Below are positions 1 to 6,331 of a DNA stretch of 12,622 nucleotides, in pieces (within the stretch, counting starts at the first letter, position 1; each line of letters opens with the position of its first letter). Both the position numbers and the translations under genes were made by a program. The stretch spans positions 1 to 12,622 of the forward strand of contig JAMXLQ010000083.1 in assembly GCA_024280975.1 (NCBI GenBank), given 5' to 3'. The notes under the pieces are model-generated. The model had not been told where the DNA came from. It searched no databases and was given only the letters and a program-made list of their open reading frames with translations. This DNA comes from Methanosarcina sp. GTDB taxonomy: Archaea > Halobacteriota > Methanosarcinia > Methanosarcinales > Methanosarcinaceae.

Positions 1-417
1 GCACAGGACACTGATCTCGGGGAAGGAAAGGTAAAAAACCTATTAGACGAAATCTTTTCTTACCGAGCAAACAAAGAAAAGTTTGACCACGAAAAACTGC
101 GGACTTTCATGCGAGAACTTGAACTGGAAGACAATATTCTTGGCCAGAGTTTTCAAGAGCTTTCGGGCGGAGAAAAACAGAGAATAGGAATTCTTATTTC
201 CTTACTTCTGAACAGGAATATATACCTGCTCGATGAGGTCACTTCCGCTCTTGATATGAATTTAAAAAGGAAGATTGCGGATTATTTTCTTTCTCGGGAA
301 GACTTGACGCTTCTGGTTATCTCCCATGATAGGGAATGGGAACGCGACTGGATAGAGATAATAGATCTTGAAAATAGATCTTGGGAAACTTTCAAAACTG
401 ATCCTCAAACAGAATAA
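1..417 (+). CDS. ABC transporter ATP-binding protein, FetA/YbbL-like (5' truncated by window edge)
   Basis: C-terminal part of an ABC ATPase. The frame is open from base 1, so the gene begins outside the window; the ATG at 109 is internal. 138 residues are visible. The ABC signature LSGGEKQRIG starts at about residue 54 of the fragment, followed by a Walker B segment (IYLLDEVTSALD, about residues 74-85) with the catalytic Glu after the Asp, and the switch histidine in VISHD. Walker A and the Q-loop must lie upstream. The permease gene 30 nt downstream belongs to the UPF0014/FetB family, so by family knowledge this is the ATPase of a two-component FetAB-like exporter; in E. coli FetAB is linked to iron export. 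Substrate here is inference. The ABC call is secure, the FetA assignment rests on the neighbour. Confidence 0.9.
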   Translation, partial: AQDTDLGEGKVKNLLDEIFSYRANKEKFDHEKLRTFMRELELEDNILGQSFQELSGGEKQRIGILISLLLNRNIYLLDEVTSALDMNLKRKIADYFLSREDLTLLVISHDREWERDWIEIIDLENRSWETFKTDPQTE

Positions 418-447
418 ACAAAAAACAAAATCCAAGAAGACCGAAAA

Positions 448-1242
448 ATGCCAATCTATGATATAAGCTACGCCTCGTTGATTTTCTGTTTTTTCTTACT
501 TGCAATTCCAATGTTCATAAGCCTGAAAATTCAGCTTGAACTTGAAAAAAGCACTCTAGAAGCTGTCCTCAGGATGTCAATCCAGCTCTTCTTTGCAGGC
601 CTTTTTTTGAACTTTATTTTTAACTTGAATAATGGACTTTTGAACCTGGCCTGGGTAGGAATGATGATCTTCTTTGCATCTTACACAGCAATAAAAAGTG
701 CTGATCTGAATGTAAAAAAACTCTTTGTGCCTATCATTTTAGCCATTGCTTTTTCAAATCTGGCTGTTCTTTTATATGTCAATAAATTTGTTATCAATCT
801 GGAAAATCTTCTTGACGCACGTTACCTGATTCCTATAGCAGGTATGTTGCTTGGAAATACACTTCGAGGAAATGTGGTAGGGATAGGCGACTTTTACAAC
901 AATATCAAACGAAACGAAAATCGTTACCTTTATAGCCTATCTCTTGGAGCAGGCATGTATGAGGCTGCTCTCCCATACTTGAGAAAAAGCCTTAAAGCTG
1001 CAGTGAAGCCCACTTTAGCAAATATTGCATCCATCGGTATTGTTTCTTTGCCCGGAATGATGACAGGGCAGATTCTTGGAGGAGCAAGTCCTCTGGTCGC
1101 AATTAAGTATCAGATTACCATTATGATAGCAATCTATGTCTCAACCATCCTTAGTGCAACCCTTAGCATTCTTACAAGCTTCAGGACAGCCTTTGATGAG
1201 TATGGACTCGTAAATAAGGACTTATACGGGAAAGATACCTGA
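448..1242 (+). CDS. fetB: ABC transporter permease, UPF0014/FetB (YbbM) family
   Basis: Integral membrane protein of 264 residues, close to the usual 250-270 of the family, with about seven hydrophobic segments. The family hallmark is clear: PIAGMLLGNTLRGN near residues 129-142, a conserved cytoplasmic stretch with LSLGAG and an EAALPYLRKSLKAA-type helix, then SLPGMMTGQILGGASP near residues 201-216 and a YQITIMIAIY helix. In this family these regions contact the ATPase and form the core. The gene starts at ATG 448, 30 nt after the ATPase stop, so the two are probably cotranscribed. Known members export metal ions, mainly iron; the substrate in this archaeon is not shown by the sequence. No T-rich stop is evident right after the gene; the next 150 nt carry a degenerate tandem repeat. 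Confidence 0.9.
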   Translation: MPIYDISYASLIFCFFLLAIPMFISLKIQLELEKSTLEAVLRMSIQLFFAGLFLNFIFNLNNGLLNLAWVGMMIFFASYTAIKSADLNVKKLFVPIILAIAFSNLAVLLYVNKFVINLENLLDARYLIPIAGMLLGNTLRGNVVGIGDFYNNIKRNENRYLYSLSLGAGMYEAALPYLRKSLKAAVKPTLANIASIGIVSLPGMMTGQILGGASPLVAIKYQITIMIAIYVSTILSATLSILTSFRTAFDEYGLVNKDLYGKDT

Positions 1243-1270
1243 AAAGTAATGATTTGGAAAATACAAGATG

Positions 1271-1360
1271 TCTAGAGTATCTGTTAAAGAGCAAAAAAGT
1301 GTAGAATATCTCTTAAAGGCTGAAAAAAAGCCTAGAATACCTATTAAAGAGTGAAAAAGG
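1271..1360. repeat. Three degenerate tandem copies of a ~30-nt unit
   Basis: Copies at 1271-1299, 1300-1330 and 1331-1360 follow the pattern NSTAGARTAYCTNTTAAAGR then GMAAAAAAG. They lie in the gap between the convergent permease and thioredoxin genes. The unit has no good internal dyad, so it looks like slippage or duplication of a short segment in 3'-UTR DNA rather than a structured site. Confidence 0.7.
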
Positions 1361-1385
1361 TTAAAAATCCCTAACTGAAGTTAGG
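1361..1385 (-). terminator. Hairpin plus T-rich tract after thioredoxin gene
   Basis: CCTAAC (1370-1375) pairs with GTTAGG (1380-1385) around a TGAA loop, only five bases past the thioredoxin stop. On the minus strand the stem is followed by GATTTTTAACC and further T-rich sequence. This fits a transcription stop for the leftward gene. Confidence 0.55.
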
Positions 1386-1390
1386 TAGAT

Positions 1391-1783
1391 TTACACGTAT
1401 CCTGTGATGTTCTGTCCGATTGGAGTGCTTTTTCTTATGCACTCTTCTCCGTAATTAATCATATCTTCAAGCGCTGTTTTCAGTATGGAAGGATAGATCT
1501 GGCCTACCTGTTCCCATACAGGTTTTCCGTGACAGAAGAACTTAAAGGTTGGCGTGCCCTGAACTCCATATCTTTCAGCAGTCCAGGGATTTGTTTCAAT
1601 ATTCACGCGGGCGAAAATTGCTGAACTTTTAAATTCCTTCGCATAGTTCATAAAATAAGGTTCCATAGCTCTGCAATAGGGGCAGGTAGGGCTGTAAAAC
1701 ATTACGATAACTGGCTTTTTAGCGCTTTCCACTACTTCTCCCCATGTCATATCTTCAATTTCGATTACATTGCTTCCTTCCAT
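1391..1783 (-). CDS. Thioredoxin-like protein with CPYC active site
   Basis: A 130-residue single-domain thioredoxin-fold protein. The redox motif CPYC is at residues 34-37 after a beta strand (VIVMFYSPT), and the cis-proline loop GTPTF is at 76-80. Tryptophan before the first cysteine (WCGPC type) is replaced by PT, and the CPYC dipeptide is the glutaredoxin type. It is longer than a classical thioredoxin (about 105-110) because of a C-terminal tail of roughly 20-25 residues. Two extra cysteines are at 84 (FFCHG) and 115 (EECIR). No signal peptide, so cytoplasmic. The start at ATG 1783 is supported by GGGGGT seven bases upstream on the minus strand. Likely role is thiol-disulfide exchange; the partner reductase and targets are unknown. 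The gene is monocistronic, convergent with the permease gene. Confidence 0.9.
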   Translation of the reverse strand: MEGSNVIEIEDMTWGEVVESAKKPVIVMFYSPTCPYCRAMEPYFMNYAKEFKSSAIFARVNIETNPWTAERYGVQGTPTFKFFCHGKPVWEQVGQIYPSILKTALEDMINYGEECIRKSTPIGQNITGYV

Positions 1784-1852
1784 CGATTACCCCCAAAGTT
1801 AGTAGTAAGTTAATAGAATAAAATTAATAGAATTAGGCTTGGCGAATAAATC

Positions 1853-1901
1853 ATTCTGTTTATTAGATTCTGTTTATCAGATTTTGTTTGTCAGATTCTG
1901 G
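1853..1901. repeat. 14-nt tandem repeat in the thioredoxin leader region
   Basis: Three full copies (1853-1866, 1867-1880, 1881-1894) of ATTCTGTTTATYAG-like sequence plus a partial fourth beginning ATTCTGG. Copies one and two differ at one base. They lie just downstream (minus strand) of the candidate TATA box for the thioredoxin gene, so they fall at the start of its transcript or at its promoter. Confidence 0.75.
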
Positions 1902-1920
1902 ATATTATATCTATTGTCTA

Positions 1921-1930
1921 CTTTTATAAG
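1921..1930 (-). promoter_or_regulatory. Candidate TATA box for thioredoxin gene
   Basis: The minus strand reads CTTATAAAAG, a good archaeal TATA box. It would place the transcript start near 1900, at the 14-nt repeats, and give a 5' leader of about 115 nt. Assignment is by sequence match and position only. Confidence 0.4.
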
Positions 1931-2090
1931 ATTAACATTTATGCTTAATAAATTGATGCTTGTTCTTCTGCAGAGAAGTGTACTGAAAGATAATTTTATA
2001 GAACCACTTTCCTAAACTCGGAAATTTTGGATAGATAAAGAATGGGAATAAAGAAAATACACAGGAATAAAGAAAAGAAAGAAGAATGAA

Positions 2091-2138
2091 TTCTAGAAAA
2101 TTAGAAAAACGGTGACAGAACTGAAGAATCAGTTCTGT
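2091..2138 (-). terminator. 10-bp perfect hairpin with T-rich tail, after the zinc-ribbon gene
   Basis: ACAGAACTGA (2115-2124) pairs perfectly with TCAGTTCTGT (2129-2138) around a four-base loop. On the minus strand it is followed by CACCGTTTTTCTAATTTTC. It sits about 95 nt past the stop of the zinc-ribbon gene, and fits a transcription stop or a stable RNA 3' end. The rest of 1931-2233 holds AT-rich sequence with no recognised gene. Confidence 0.5.
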
Positions 2139-2233
2139 ATACTAGGCAGTTGGCTTCAGGAACTGTTACCCAATTCGTGCCCATTGGTTAAAAATTTAGG
2201 AAGAGGGAGTTAAGTCTACAGATGGATTTCCAT

Positions 2234-2581
2234 TTAGATCTTTTCTTCTTCATCTTCAGGATTCATGATTTCGCAAAAACATGTACTGCAGACATATCTG
2301 TCGTCAAGACACGTTTCTTTAAAGTCGACTTTGGGACCGCCCGGCTTTGTGGTCGCCTCCCTGAACACATAGAATTTTTCGTTAAATTCGACTGGCTGGC
2401 CGCATCTCGAACATACGAAAGGTGGATTTTCAACCGAATCAATTGCACACTCAATGCAGATCAGATCGGACTTGTCCCCGTGAACTTCTTTGAACTTTAT
2501 TGGTTTCATATCCATGCTGGTGTCCACAACCAGTACATCTTCCAGCAGCTCCCGACCACAAATATTACAATACTCCTTCAT
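2234..2581 (-). CDS. Small protein with two predicted zinc ribbons, function unknown
   Basis: A 115-residue protein. I do not recognise a named family. Four CxxC knuckles are present: C5/C8, C42/C45, C57/C60 and C98/C101. They suggest two zinc-binding modules, the first pairing knuckles 1 and 2 and the second pairing 3 and 4 with similar spacing (about 34 and 38 residues). Extra cysteines are at 91 and 103, and the tail is acidic (PEDEEE). The start at ATG 2581 is preceded by AAAGGAGG with normal spacing. An in-frame extension to 2668 is open, but the ribosome site lies inside it, so it is rejected. No signal peptide or membrane segment. It could bind nucleic acid or act as an adaptor or metal-binding protein; nothing nearby decides this. 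Confidence 0.8.
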   Translation of the reverse strand: MKEYCNICGRELLEDVLVVDTSMDMKPIKFKEVHGDKSDLICIECAIDSVENPPFVCSRCGQPVEFNEKFYVFREATTKPGGPKVDFKETCLDDRYVCSTCFCEIMNPEDEEEKI

Positions 2582-2697
2582 TGTGTCGCCTCCTTTGTTC
2601 AGAGGATTTCTCACCAATCCCTGTGCTGAGCCTACACAAGGTCTCAATATCTCCGTGCTTGCACTCAAATCTTATTCCCCTTTTCAGCTTATTACCC
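2557..2697 (-). CDS. Possible small ORF (46 aa) overlapping the start of the zinc-ribbon gene
   Basis: Minus-strand frame starting ATGAGTATGGG at 2697 and ending in TAA at 2557-2559, overlapping the zinc-ribbon start in another frame. It encodes a basic peptide with two cysteines (FECKHGD, TLCRL). I see no convincing ribosome site before it. It could be an upstream leader ORF coupled to the next gene, a remnant, or chance; confidence is low. Confidence 0.15.
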
Positions 2698-2860
2698 ATA
2701 CTCATACCGAATCGGGCTATTTCGAGGTGTCCAATCCGGCTCAGTCTTTAACACCATTGAGCTGTGTTTTACCTGCCAGCGTTAGCCTGCCAGTACATCA
2801 ATCTGGAGAAGATCGGCCCAGAGCTGGAAAAGCAAACAATACGGATTAAAGGAGTAATGT

Positions 2861-2946
2861 TTTTTATAATGTTGTTTTAGAAATACTTTTCGCATTCAAA
2901 TTGAAACAACATTAAAAGACACTTTATAAAATGCGTTTTAAAACGC
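2861..2946. promoter_or_regulatory. Divergent promoter/operator region with inverted repeats
   Basis: This lies between the leftward zinc-ribbon gene and the rightward PIN gene. An inverted repeat AATGTTGTTT (2868-2877) / AAACAACATT (2904-2913) surrounds 26 bases. A TATA-like TTTATAAA is at 2923-2930, readable on both strands, followed at once by a perfect palindrome GCGTTTTAAAACGC (2933-2946). A second minus-strand TATA candidate (TATAAAAAA) covers 2861-2868. These fit promoter elements with binding sites, but which gene they serve is inference. The remaining sequence of 2698-2860 shows nothing I recognise. Confidence 0.4.
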
Positions 2947-3011
2947 TTTCTAGCCTCTGGTTTTAACTTCCCTATTAAAATATATGTCTTAAAACTATAT
3001 ACAGTTATTGA

Positions 3012-3023
3012 TTTTGATCAAAA
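3012..3023. promoter_or_regulatory. Palindrome TTTTGATCAAAA upstream of PIN nuclease gene
   Basis: Perfect 12-nt palindrome with a TTGATC core, the same core as the inverted repeat at the proximal promoter about 100 nt downstream. A possible second binding site for one regulator. Confidence 0.3.
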
Positions 3024-3110
3024 AATAAGTGAATAATAAAATAAAGCAAGACTATCAAAACAGAAAAAAGATAAAAAATCAGTAAATGAAGAGAATAAAA
3101 CAAAGAGTTT

Positions 3111-3135
3111 TATTGATCAAGGATCAATATATAAG
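3111..3135 (+). promoter_or_regulatory. Candidate promoter with abutting operator for the PIN nuclease gene
   Basis: Arms TATTGATC (3111-3118) and GATCAATA (3122-3129) are perfect 8-bp inverted repeats separated by AAG. The right arm runs into a TATA box, TATATAAG (3128-3135). A transcript from here would begin near 3155-3160, giving a leader of only about 10-15 nt. A regulator bound at the dyad would overlap the TATA box or BRE. Confidence 0.45.
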
Positions 3136-3170
3136 ACGGGTAAAGAAGACTTTCAAAAGGGTTAGAAAGA

Positions 3171-3920
3171 ATGCTCAAGCAGAGATTTGTGCTGGACACT
3201 ACAGCATTAACGGATCTGCAGACGCGCGAGGTAATGGGTTATGCGTCCCTTTGCGAAGGGATGAAAAAGATTCTTGATCTTATAGCTGAGGCCCGCCTGC
3301 AATTTGGGATAAGTTGTTATGTACCATATCCATCGGTATATAAGGAAATGTATGAATTCGCAAGCCGCAATGGATGTGACAGTGAGGTTATGGCTAAAAT
3401 CGATACCTGGCTTGTGAAGAAATCTCCTGACAGATATAGAGTTAACGTAACTTCTCAAATCTTTCAGGAATATGTAGCCTATATGCGGGAGAGGATTAAC
3501 CGTGGAATGGGAGTTGCTGAAGATGCTATATGGGAGGCAGCTACTGAATGTCTTTTTATGGAAAATCCGCAAAACAAGAAAAAAGAGTATAAGGAAGAGG
3601 TTGAGAGGGAAGTTATCGGGGGAATTATTGGCAAATTCCGGAACAAATATCGTGCTGCCCTGAGATATGGGATTCTTGATAGTGCTCCTGATATTGATGT
3701 GCTTATCCTTGCCAAGGAGCTTGATGCTGCAGTTGTTGCAAGCGATTATGGGATTGAAAAGTGGGCAGAACAGCTTGGAGTCCGCTTTGTACCTGCAAAT
3801 ACTTTTCCTATGATGATAAAAGAGTACCTGAAGCATTTGCCGCAAAGTGAAAACGAGCCCGAGTCCGGAAGCACAGACAAAAGCAAAAAAGAATCATCAG
3901 AAGAAATAGAATTTATCTAA
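3171..3920 (+). CDS. HARP/UPF0278 PIN-domain nuclease (protein-only RNase P family; 'RNA ligase partner protein')
   Basis: A 249-residue PIN-fold ribonuclease of the family once called UPF0278 or RNA ligase partner protein, now known as HARP (homologs of Aquifex RNase P), which removes 5' leaders from pre-tRNA without an RNA subunit. Residues fitting the metal site are D9 (FVLDTTAL), D170 and D174 in LDSAPDID, and D192 (ASDYG). The 4- and 22-residue spacings from D170 match those I recall for the Aquifex enzyme. The middle (about 85-165) is helical and charged, as expected for the family's inserted helical domain. The last 25 residues are a hydrophilic tail (QSENEPESGSTDKSKK). Start ATG 3171 has a weak GGGTTAG upstream. 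No RNA ligase gene is next to it. In Methanosarcina HARP is known not to be the main RNase P, so the cellular role is open. Confidence 0.88.
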   Translation: MLKQRFVLDTTALTDLQTREVMGYASLCEGMKKILDLIAEARLQFGISCYVPYPSVYKEMYEFASRNGCDSEVMAKIDTWLVKKSPDRYRVNVTSQIFQEYVAYMRERINRGMGVAEDAIWEAATECLFMENPQNKKKEYKEEVEREVIGGIIGKFRNKYRAALRYGILDSAPDIDVLILAKELDAAVVASDYGIEKWAEQLGVRFVPANTFPMMIKEYLKHLPQSENEPESGSTDKSKKESSEEIEFI

Positions 3921-3928
3921 TAGCTTCA

Positions 3929-3934
3929 TTTTTT
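3929..3934 (+). terminator. Oligo-T stop after PIN nuclease gene
   Basis: Six T residues begin nine bases after the stop codon, in ATAGCTTCATTTTTTG, matching the oligo-T type of archaeal terminator. Confidence 0.4.
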
Positions 3935-3977
3935 GAAATCTGAACAATAATAGAGTAATAAAAGTCTTGAGACTTAA

Positions 3978-4013
3978 TCAGAGAAGAGGTTTGAAGTTCA
4001 GTCAGAGAAGAGG
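3978..4013. repeat. Direct repeat TCAGAGAAGAGG, period 24
   Basis: Exact 12-nt copies at 3978-3989 and 4002-4013 in the gap before the SAM synthetase gene. Function unknown. Confidence 0.6.
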
Positions 4014-4051
4014 CCAGGGATTTAATAAGGGGAATTATCTTCGGGCTTTAC

Positions 4052-4073
4052 TACTGAGTTGTGAATCTCAGTA
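4052..4073 (+). promoter_or_regulatory. 7-bp hairpin in the region upstream of SAM synthetase
   Basis: TACTGAG (4052-4058) pairs with CTCAGTA (4067-4073) around an eight-base loop, about 120 nt before the start codon. It could be a leader structure or a DNA-binding dyad; no known SAM riboswitch was recognised. Confidence 0.3.
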
Positions 4074-4098
4074 AGTTGGATATCAATTATTCTCAAGC

Positions 4099-4181
4099 CT
4101 TAAGGGAATTTATATCTTAAGAGAATTGTGCCTTTAAGGAAACTGTACATTTAAGGAAAATTGAGCCTTTAGGGAACTTGG
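4099..4181. repeat. Five degenerate 17-nt tandem repeats before the SAM synthetase start
   Basis: Copies at 4099-4115, 4116-4131, 4132-4148, 4149-4165 and 4166-4181 follow the pattern CTTTAAGGRAANTTGNNC. The last copy runs into the ribosome-binding site. The first copy contains TTTATAT, which could serve as a TATA box; then copies three to five would be in the 5' leader. Confidence 0.75.
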
Positions 4182-4195
4182 GGGGTAAGAGTTTG
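4180..4195 (+). promoter_or_regulatory. Ribosome-binding site deciding a TTG start
   Basis: GGGGGGT (4180-4186) with six bases to TTG at 4193-4195. No ATG or GTG gives a comparable N-terminus. The alternative TTG at 4178 overlaps this site and cannot use it. Confidence 0.65.
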
Positions 4196-5425
4196 AGAAA
4201 TATAGTTATAGAAGAATTAAAAGCATCTGAAGTTTACCGCCAGAGGGTTGAGGTTGTTGAAAGAAAAGGACTGGGGCATCCGGACTATATCTGTGATGCC
4301 ATAATGGAACAAATTTCAGTAAGCCTTAACCAGAAGTACCTTGAGACCTTCGGAACTATCCTGCACTATAATATAGACAAAGGCATGCTCGTTGCAGGGG
4401 AAGTGGAAGGAAAATTCGGAGGGGGGAGAATAGTAAGCCCTATGAGGCTTATTATCGGCGACAGGGCAACTTTTGAAGCACAGGGCATAGAAATTGATGT
4501 TCCTGAACTTGCGATCAGTACGGCACAGCAATGGTTCCAGGAGAACCTCCGCTTCGTAGACCCTGAAAATCTCATTTACCAGGTAGAGCTAAAAAAAGGT
4601 TCTGCAGAACTTACGGATATCTTTAGTAGGAAAGGTGAAATCCTTGGAGCAAACGACACTTCCGCAGCAGTTGGATATGCACCCCTTAGTCCGACTGAAA
4701 AACTTGTTTTTGAATGCGAACGGTACCTAAATTCAAGGACGTTCAAAAAAGAATATCCGGAATCTGGAGAAGATATAAAAGTTATGGGGCTCAGGCATAG
4801 AGAAGATGTGCACCTGACCGTTGCAATGCCGCTTGTGGATAGGTTCGTTGAGTCTGAAAAAGAGTATTTTAAGAAGAAAATCGAACTGCACGACCGAATT
4901 GAAGAATTTACTGCCAGATTTGCAGAGAGAGCAAGGGCAGAAATAGAAGCCTGTATGTGCCTGAAGCCAACTGCTTCCCTGAATACTCTGGATATTCCGG
5001 GTAGGGGGCTACAGGGAATTTATACTACTGTAACGGGTACTTCTGCGGAAGATGCAGACGGCGGGGAAGTTGGAAGGGGGAACCGTGTAAACGGAATAAT
5101 TCCTTTAAATCGTCCTGTTAGCAGTGAGGCCGCCGCAGGTAAAAATCCTGTAAGCCATATAGGAAAAGTTTACAACCTTCTTTCCCACAGGATTGCAGCA
5201 CGGATTTACCAGGAGGTTCCTGATGTTTCTGAAGTTTATGTCTGGCTTCTGAGTGAAATAGGAACTCCAATTGACCAGCCTCAGATCGCAACTGCCCAGC
5301 TAATAATGGAGAAAGGATCCGTAAGCGACGTAGAAAAGGAGGCTGCCGAAATAATGGAGAAAGAACTTGAGAATATACAGGCTTTCTCAATGGAACTGGT
5401 TGCAGGAAAATGCCCTATTTGCTGA
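4193..5425 (+). CDS. mat: S-adenosylmethionine synthetase, archaeal type
   Basis: Makes SAM from methionine and ATP (EC 2.5.1.6), the methyl donor of the cell. It is the archaeal class, very divergent from bacterial MetK, and is 410 residues, normal for the class. Motifs: GLGHPDYICD near 26-35, GANDTSAAVGYAPLS near 152-166, LTVAMPLVD near 208-216, GRGNRVNG near 294-301 and AAAGKNPVSHIGK near 313-325. The open frame extends to a TTG at 4178, but the better start is TTG 4193: GGGGGGT at 4180-4186 lies six bases before it, and the protein then begins MRNIVIEEL as in relatives from memory. Both starts are TTG, a weak codon. The gene is monocistronic; the UbiA gene converges on it 23 nt away. The five repeats upstream may affect expression. 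Confidence 0.95.
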   Translation: MRNIVIEELKASEVYRQRVEVVERKGLGHPDYICDAIMEQISVSLNQKYLETFGTILHYNIDKGMLVAGEVEGKFGGGRIVSPMRLIIGDRATFEAQGIEIDVPELAISTAQQWFQENLRFVDPENLIYQVELKKGSAELTDIFSRKGEILGANDTSAAVGYAPLSPTEKLVFECERYLNSRTFKKEYPESGEDIKVMGLRHREDVHLTVAMPLVDRFVESEKEYFKKKIELHDRIEEFTARFAERARAEIEACMCLKPTASLNTLDIPGRGLQGIYTTVTGTSAEDADGGEVGRGNRVNGIIPLNRPVSSEAAAGKNPVSHIGKVYNLLSHRIAARIYQEVPDVSEVYVWLLSEIGTPIDQPQIATAQLIMEKGSVSDVEKEAAEIMEKELENIQAFSMELVAGKCPIC

Positions 5426-5437
5426 GAATAAGTTTGT

Positions 5438-5459
5438 CCGGGAAGAGTTTATACCCCGG
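5438..5459. terminator. Weak hairpin between convergent SAM synthetase and UbiA genes
   Basis: CCGGG (5438-5442) pairs with CCCGG (5455-5459) around a 12-base loop that includes the UbiA stop codon. There is no strong T run on either side, so a shared stop is only possible. Confidence 0.25.
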
Positions 5460-6318
5460 CAATAAAAGCAATAAGAGCAAAGAACATTGCAATCTTAAAC
5501 ATTTTTGAGGACTTTGTAGGATTGTTGCGGGCCAGAAGTTGGTAAATGGCTGCAAGAAATCCAAGATCTGCCAGAAAGACAAGGTAAAGATAATGGAGGC
5601 CAAGTATCGACATACGGTAAGGAAGAGGACTCAAAAATACAGCCAGAAACCCTATAAACACTGCGAAGTAACTTGCTTTTTTCGCTCCGATCCGAAGAGG
5701 CAGAGTATCTGCTCCTTCCATCCTATCTCCTTCCATGTCCTCAATGTCCTTCACAATTTCCCTGGCAGTAATCGCAAGGGCTGCTAGCAGGAAAAGCACA
5801 AAAAGGGTTCTGAGTCCTTCAAACCCAAAAATAGAGGCTCCAAACAGAAAACTTGAGCCGGTCAGGTACCCTATGCTGAGGTTTCCTAAAAGAGGAGTGC
5901 TTTTGAGAGTTTTTGCGTAGAAGATGAGCAATAAGGAATTAAATAGAGCAATAAACCCGCATATTGCATTTATTGAGAAAGCCAGAAGCGTTCCGAGGGC
6001 AAATAGAATATAAGAGAAATAAAGAGCTTCCTTTAACTTTACTCTACCTGATGGTATAGGCCTCTCAGGGCGATTAATTGAGTCTATCCTGACATCAAAA
6101 TAATCATTAATAGCATTTCCTGCGCCTGCAACTATAAACACAGCCAGAAATAAAACACCTGAATAAAAGAAAGGAAATTTATCAGGGCTATAAGAACTAG
6201 GGGCACTAGAGGTCAGGATATTAAAAGCTATCAGTGTTCCGATTACGGATGCAAGACCCGCCATCAGGCAGTTTTTGTATCTCATCAGTTCCAAATATGT
6301 GCGTACGTCTGCAGACAT
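5449..6318 (-). CDS. ubiA: UbiA-family prenyltransferase, probable digeranylgeranylglyceryl phosphate synthase
   Basis: Integral membrane enzyme of 289 residues with about eight to nine hydrophobic segments. In archaea this clade adds the second geranylgeranyl chain to geranylgeranylglyceryl phosphate (EC 2.5.1.42), giving the diether core of membrane lipids. Both Asp-rich metal-diphosphate motifs are intact: NDYFDVRID at 71-79, followed by NRPERPIPSG, and DIEDMEGD at 191-198, followed by TLPLRIGAKKA. Length and motif spacing fit the family. It begins at ATG 6318 with no clear Shine-Dalgarno; TATA-like sequence lies only about 20-30 nt upstream, so the message may be leaderless. It is not in an operon here. 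Other UbiA members (for example respiratory-quinone or heme enzymes) are less likely given the archaeal context. Confidence 0.88.
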   Translation of the reverse strand: MSADVRTYLELMRYKNCLMAGLASVIGTLIAFNILTSSAPSSYSPDKFPFFYSGVLFLAVFIVAGAGNAINDYFDVRIDSINRPERPIPSGRVKLKEALYFSYILFALGTLLAFSINAICGFIALFNSLLLIFYAKTLKSTPLLGNLSIGYLTGSSFLFGASIFGFEGLRTLFVLFLLAALAITAREIVKDIEDMEGDRMEGADTLPLRIGAKKASYFAVFIGFLAVFLSPLPYRMSILGLHYLYLVFLADLGFLAAIYQLLARNNPTKSSKMFKIAMFFALIAFIAGV

Positions 6319-6331
6319 CAGAAGAAAGCAG

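Noticed and set aside
2582..2668. N-terminal extension of the zinc-ribbon protein
   Set aside because: GGAGG lies inside the extension, seven to eight bases before ATG 2581, so the shorter form is the likely product.
2222..2849. Plus-strand ORFs of 119-135 aa over the zinc-ribbon gene
   Set aside because: They are shadows opposite a frame with four CxxC motifs and a strong ribosome site; their translations show no family features.
3207..3845. Minus-strand ORF (212 aa) opposite the HARP gene
   Set aside because: The plus frame has the full PIN-family signature; the minus frame is a shadow.
4052..4181. SAM riboswitch in the SAM synthetase leader
   Set aside because: A hairpin and repeats exist, but I see no conserved core of any known SAM riboswitch class, so only an unassigned leader is reported.
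4178..4192. SAM synthetase start at TTG 4178
   Set aside because: This start overlaps the GGGGGGT ribosome site that fits TTG 4193, and it adds five residues not typical of the family.
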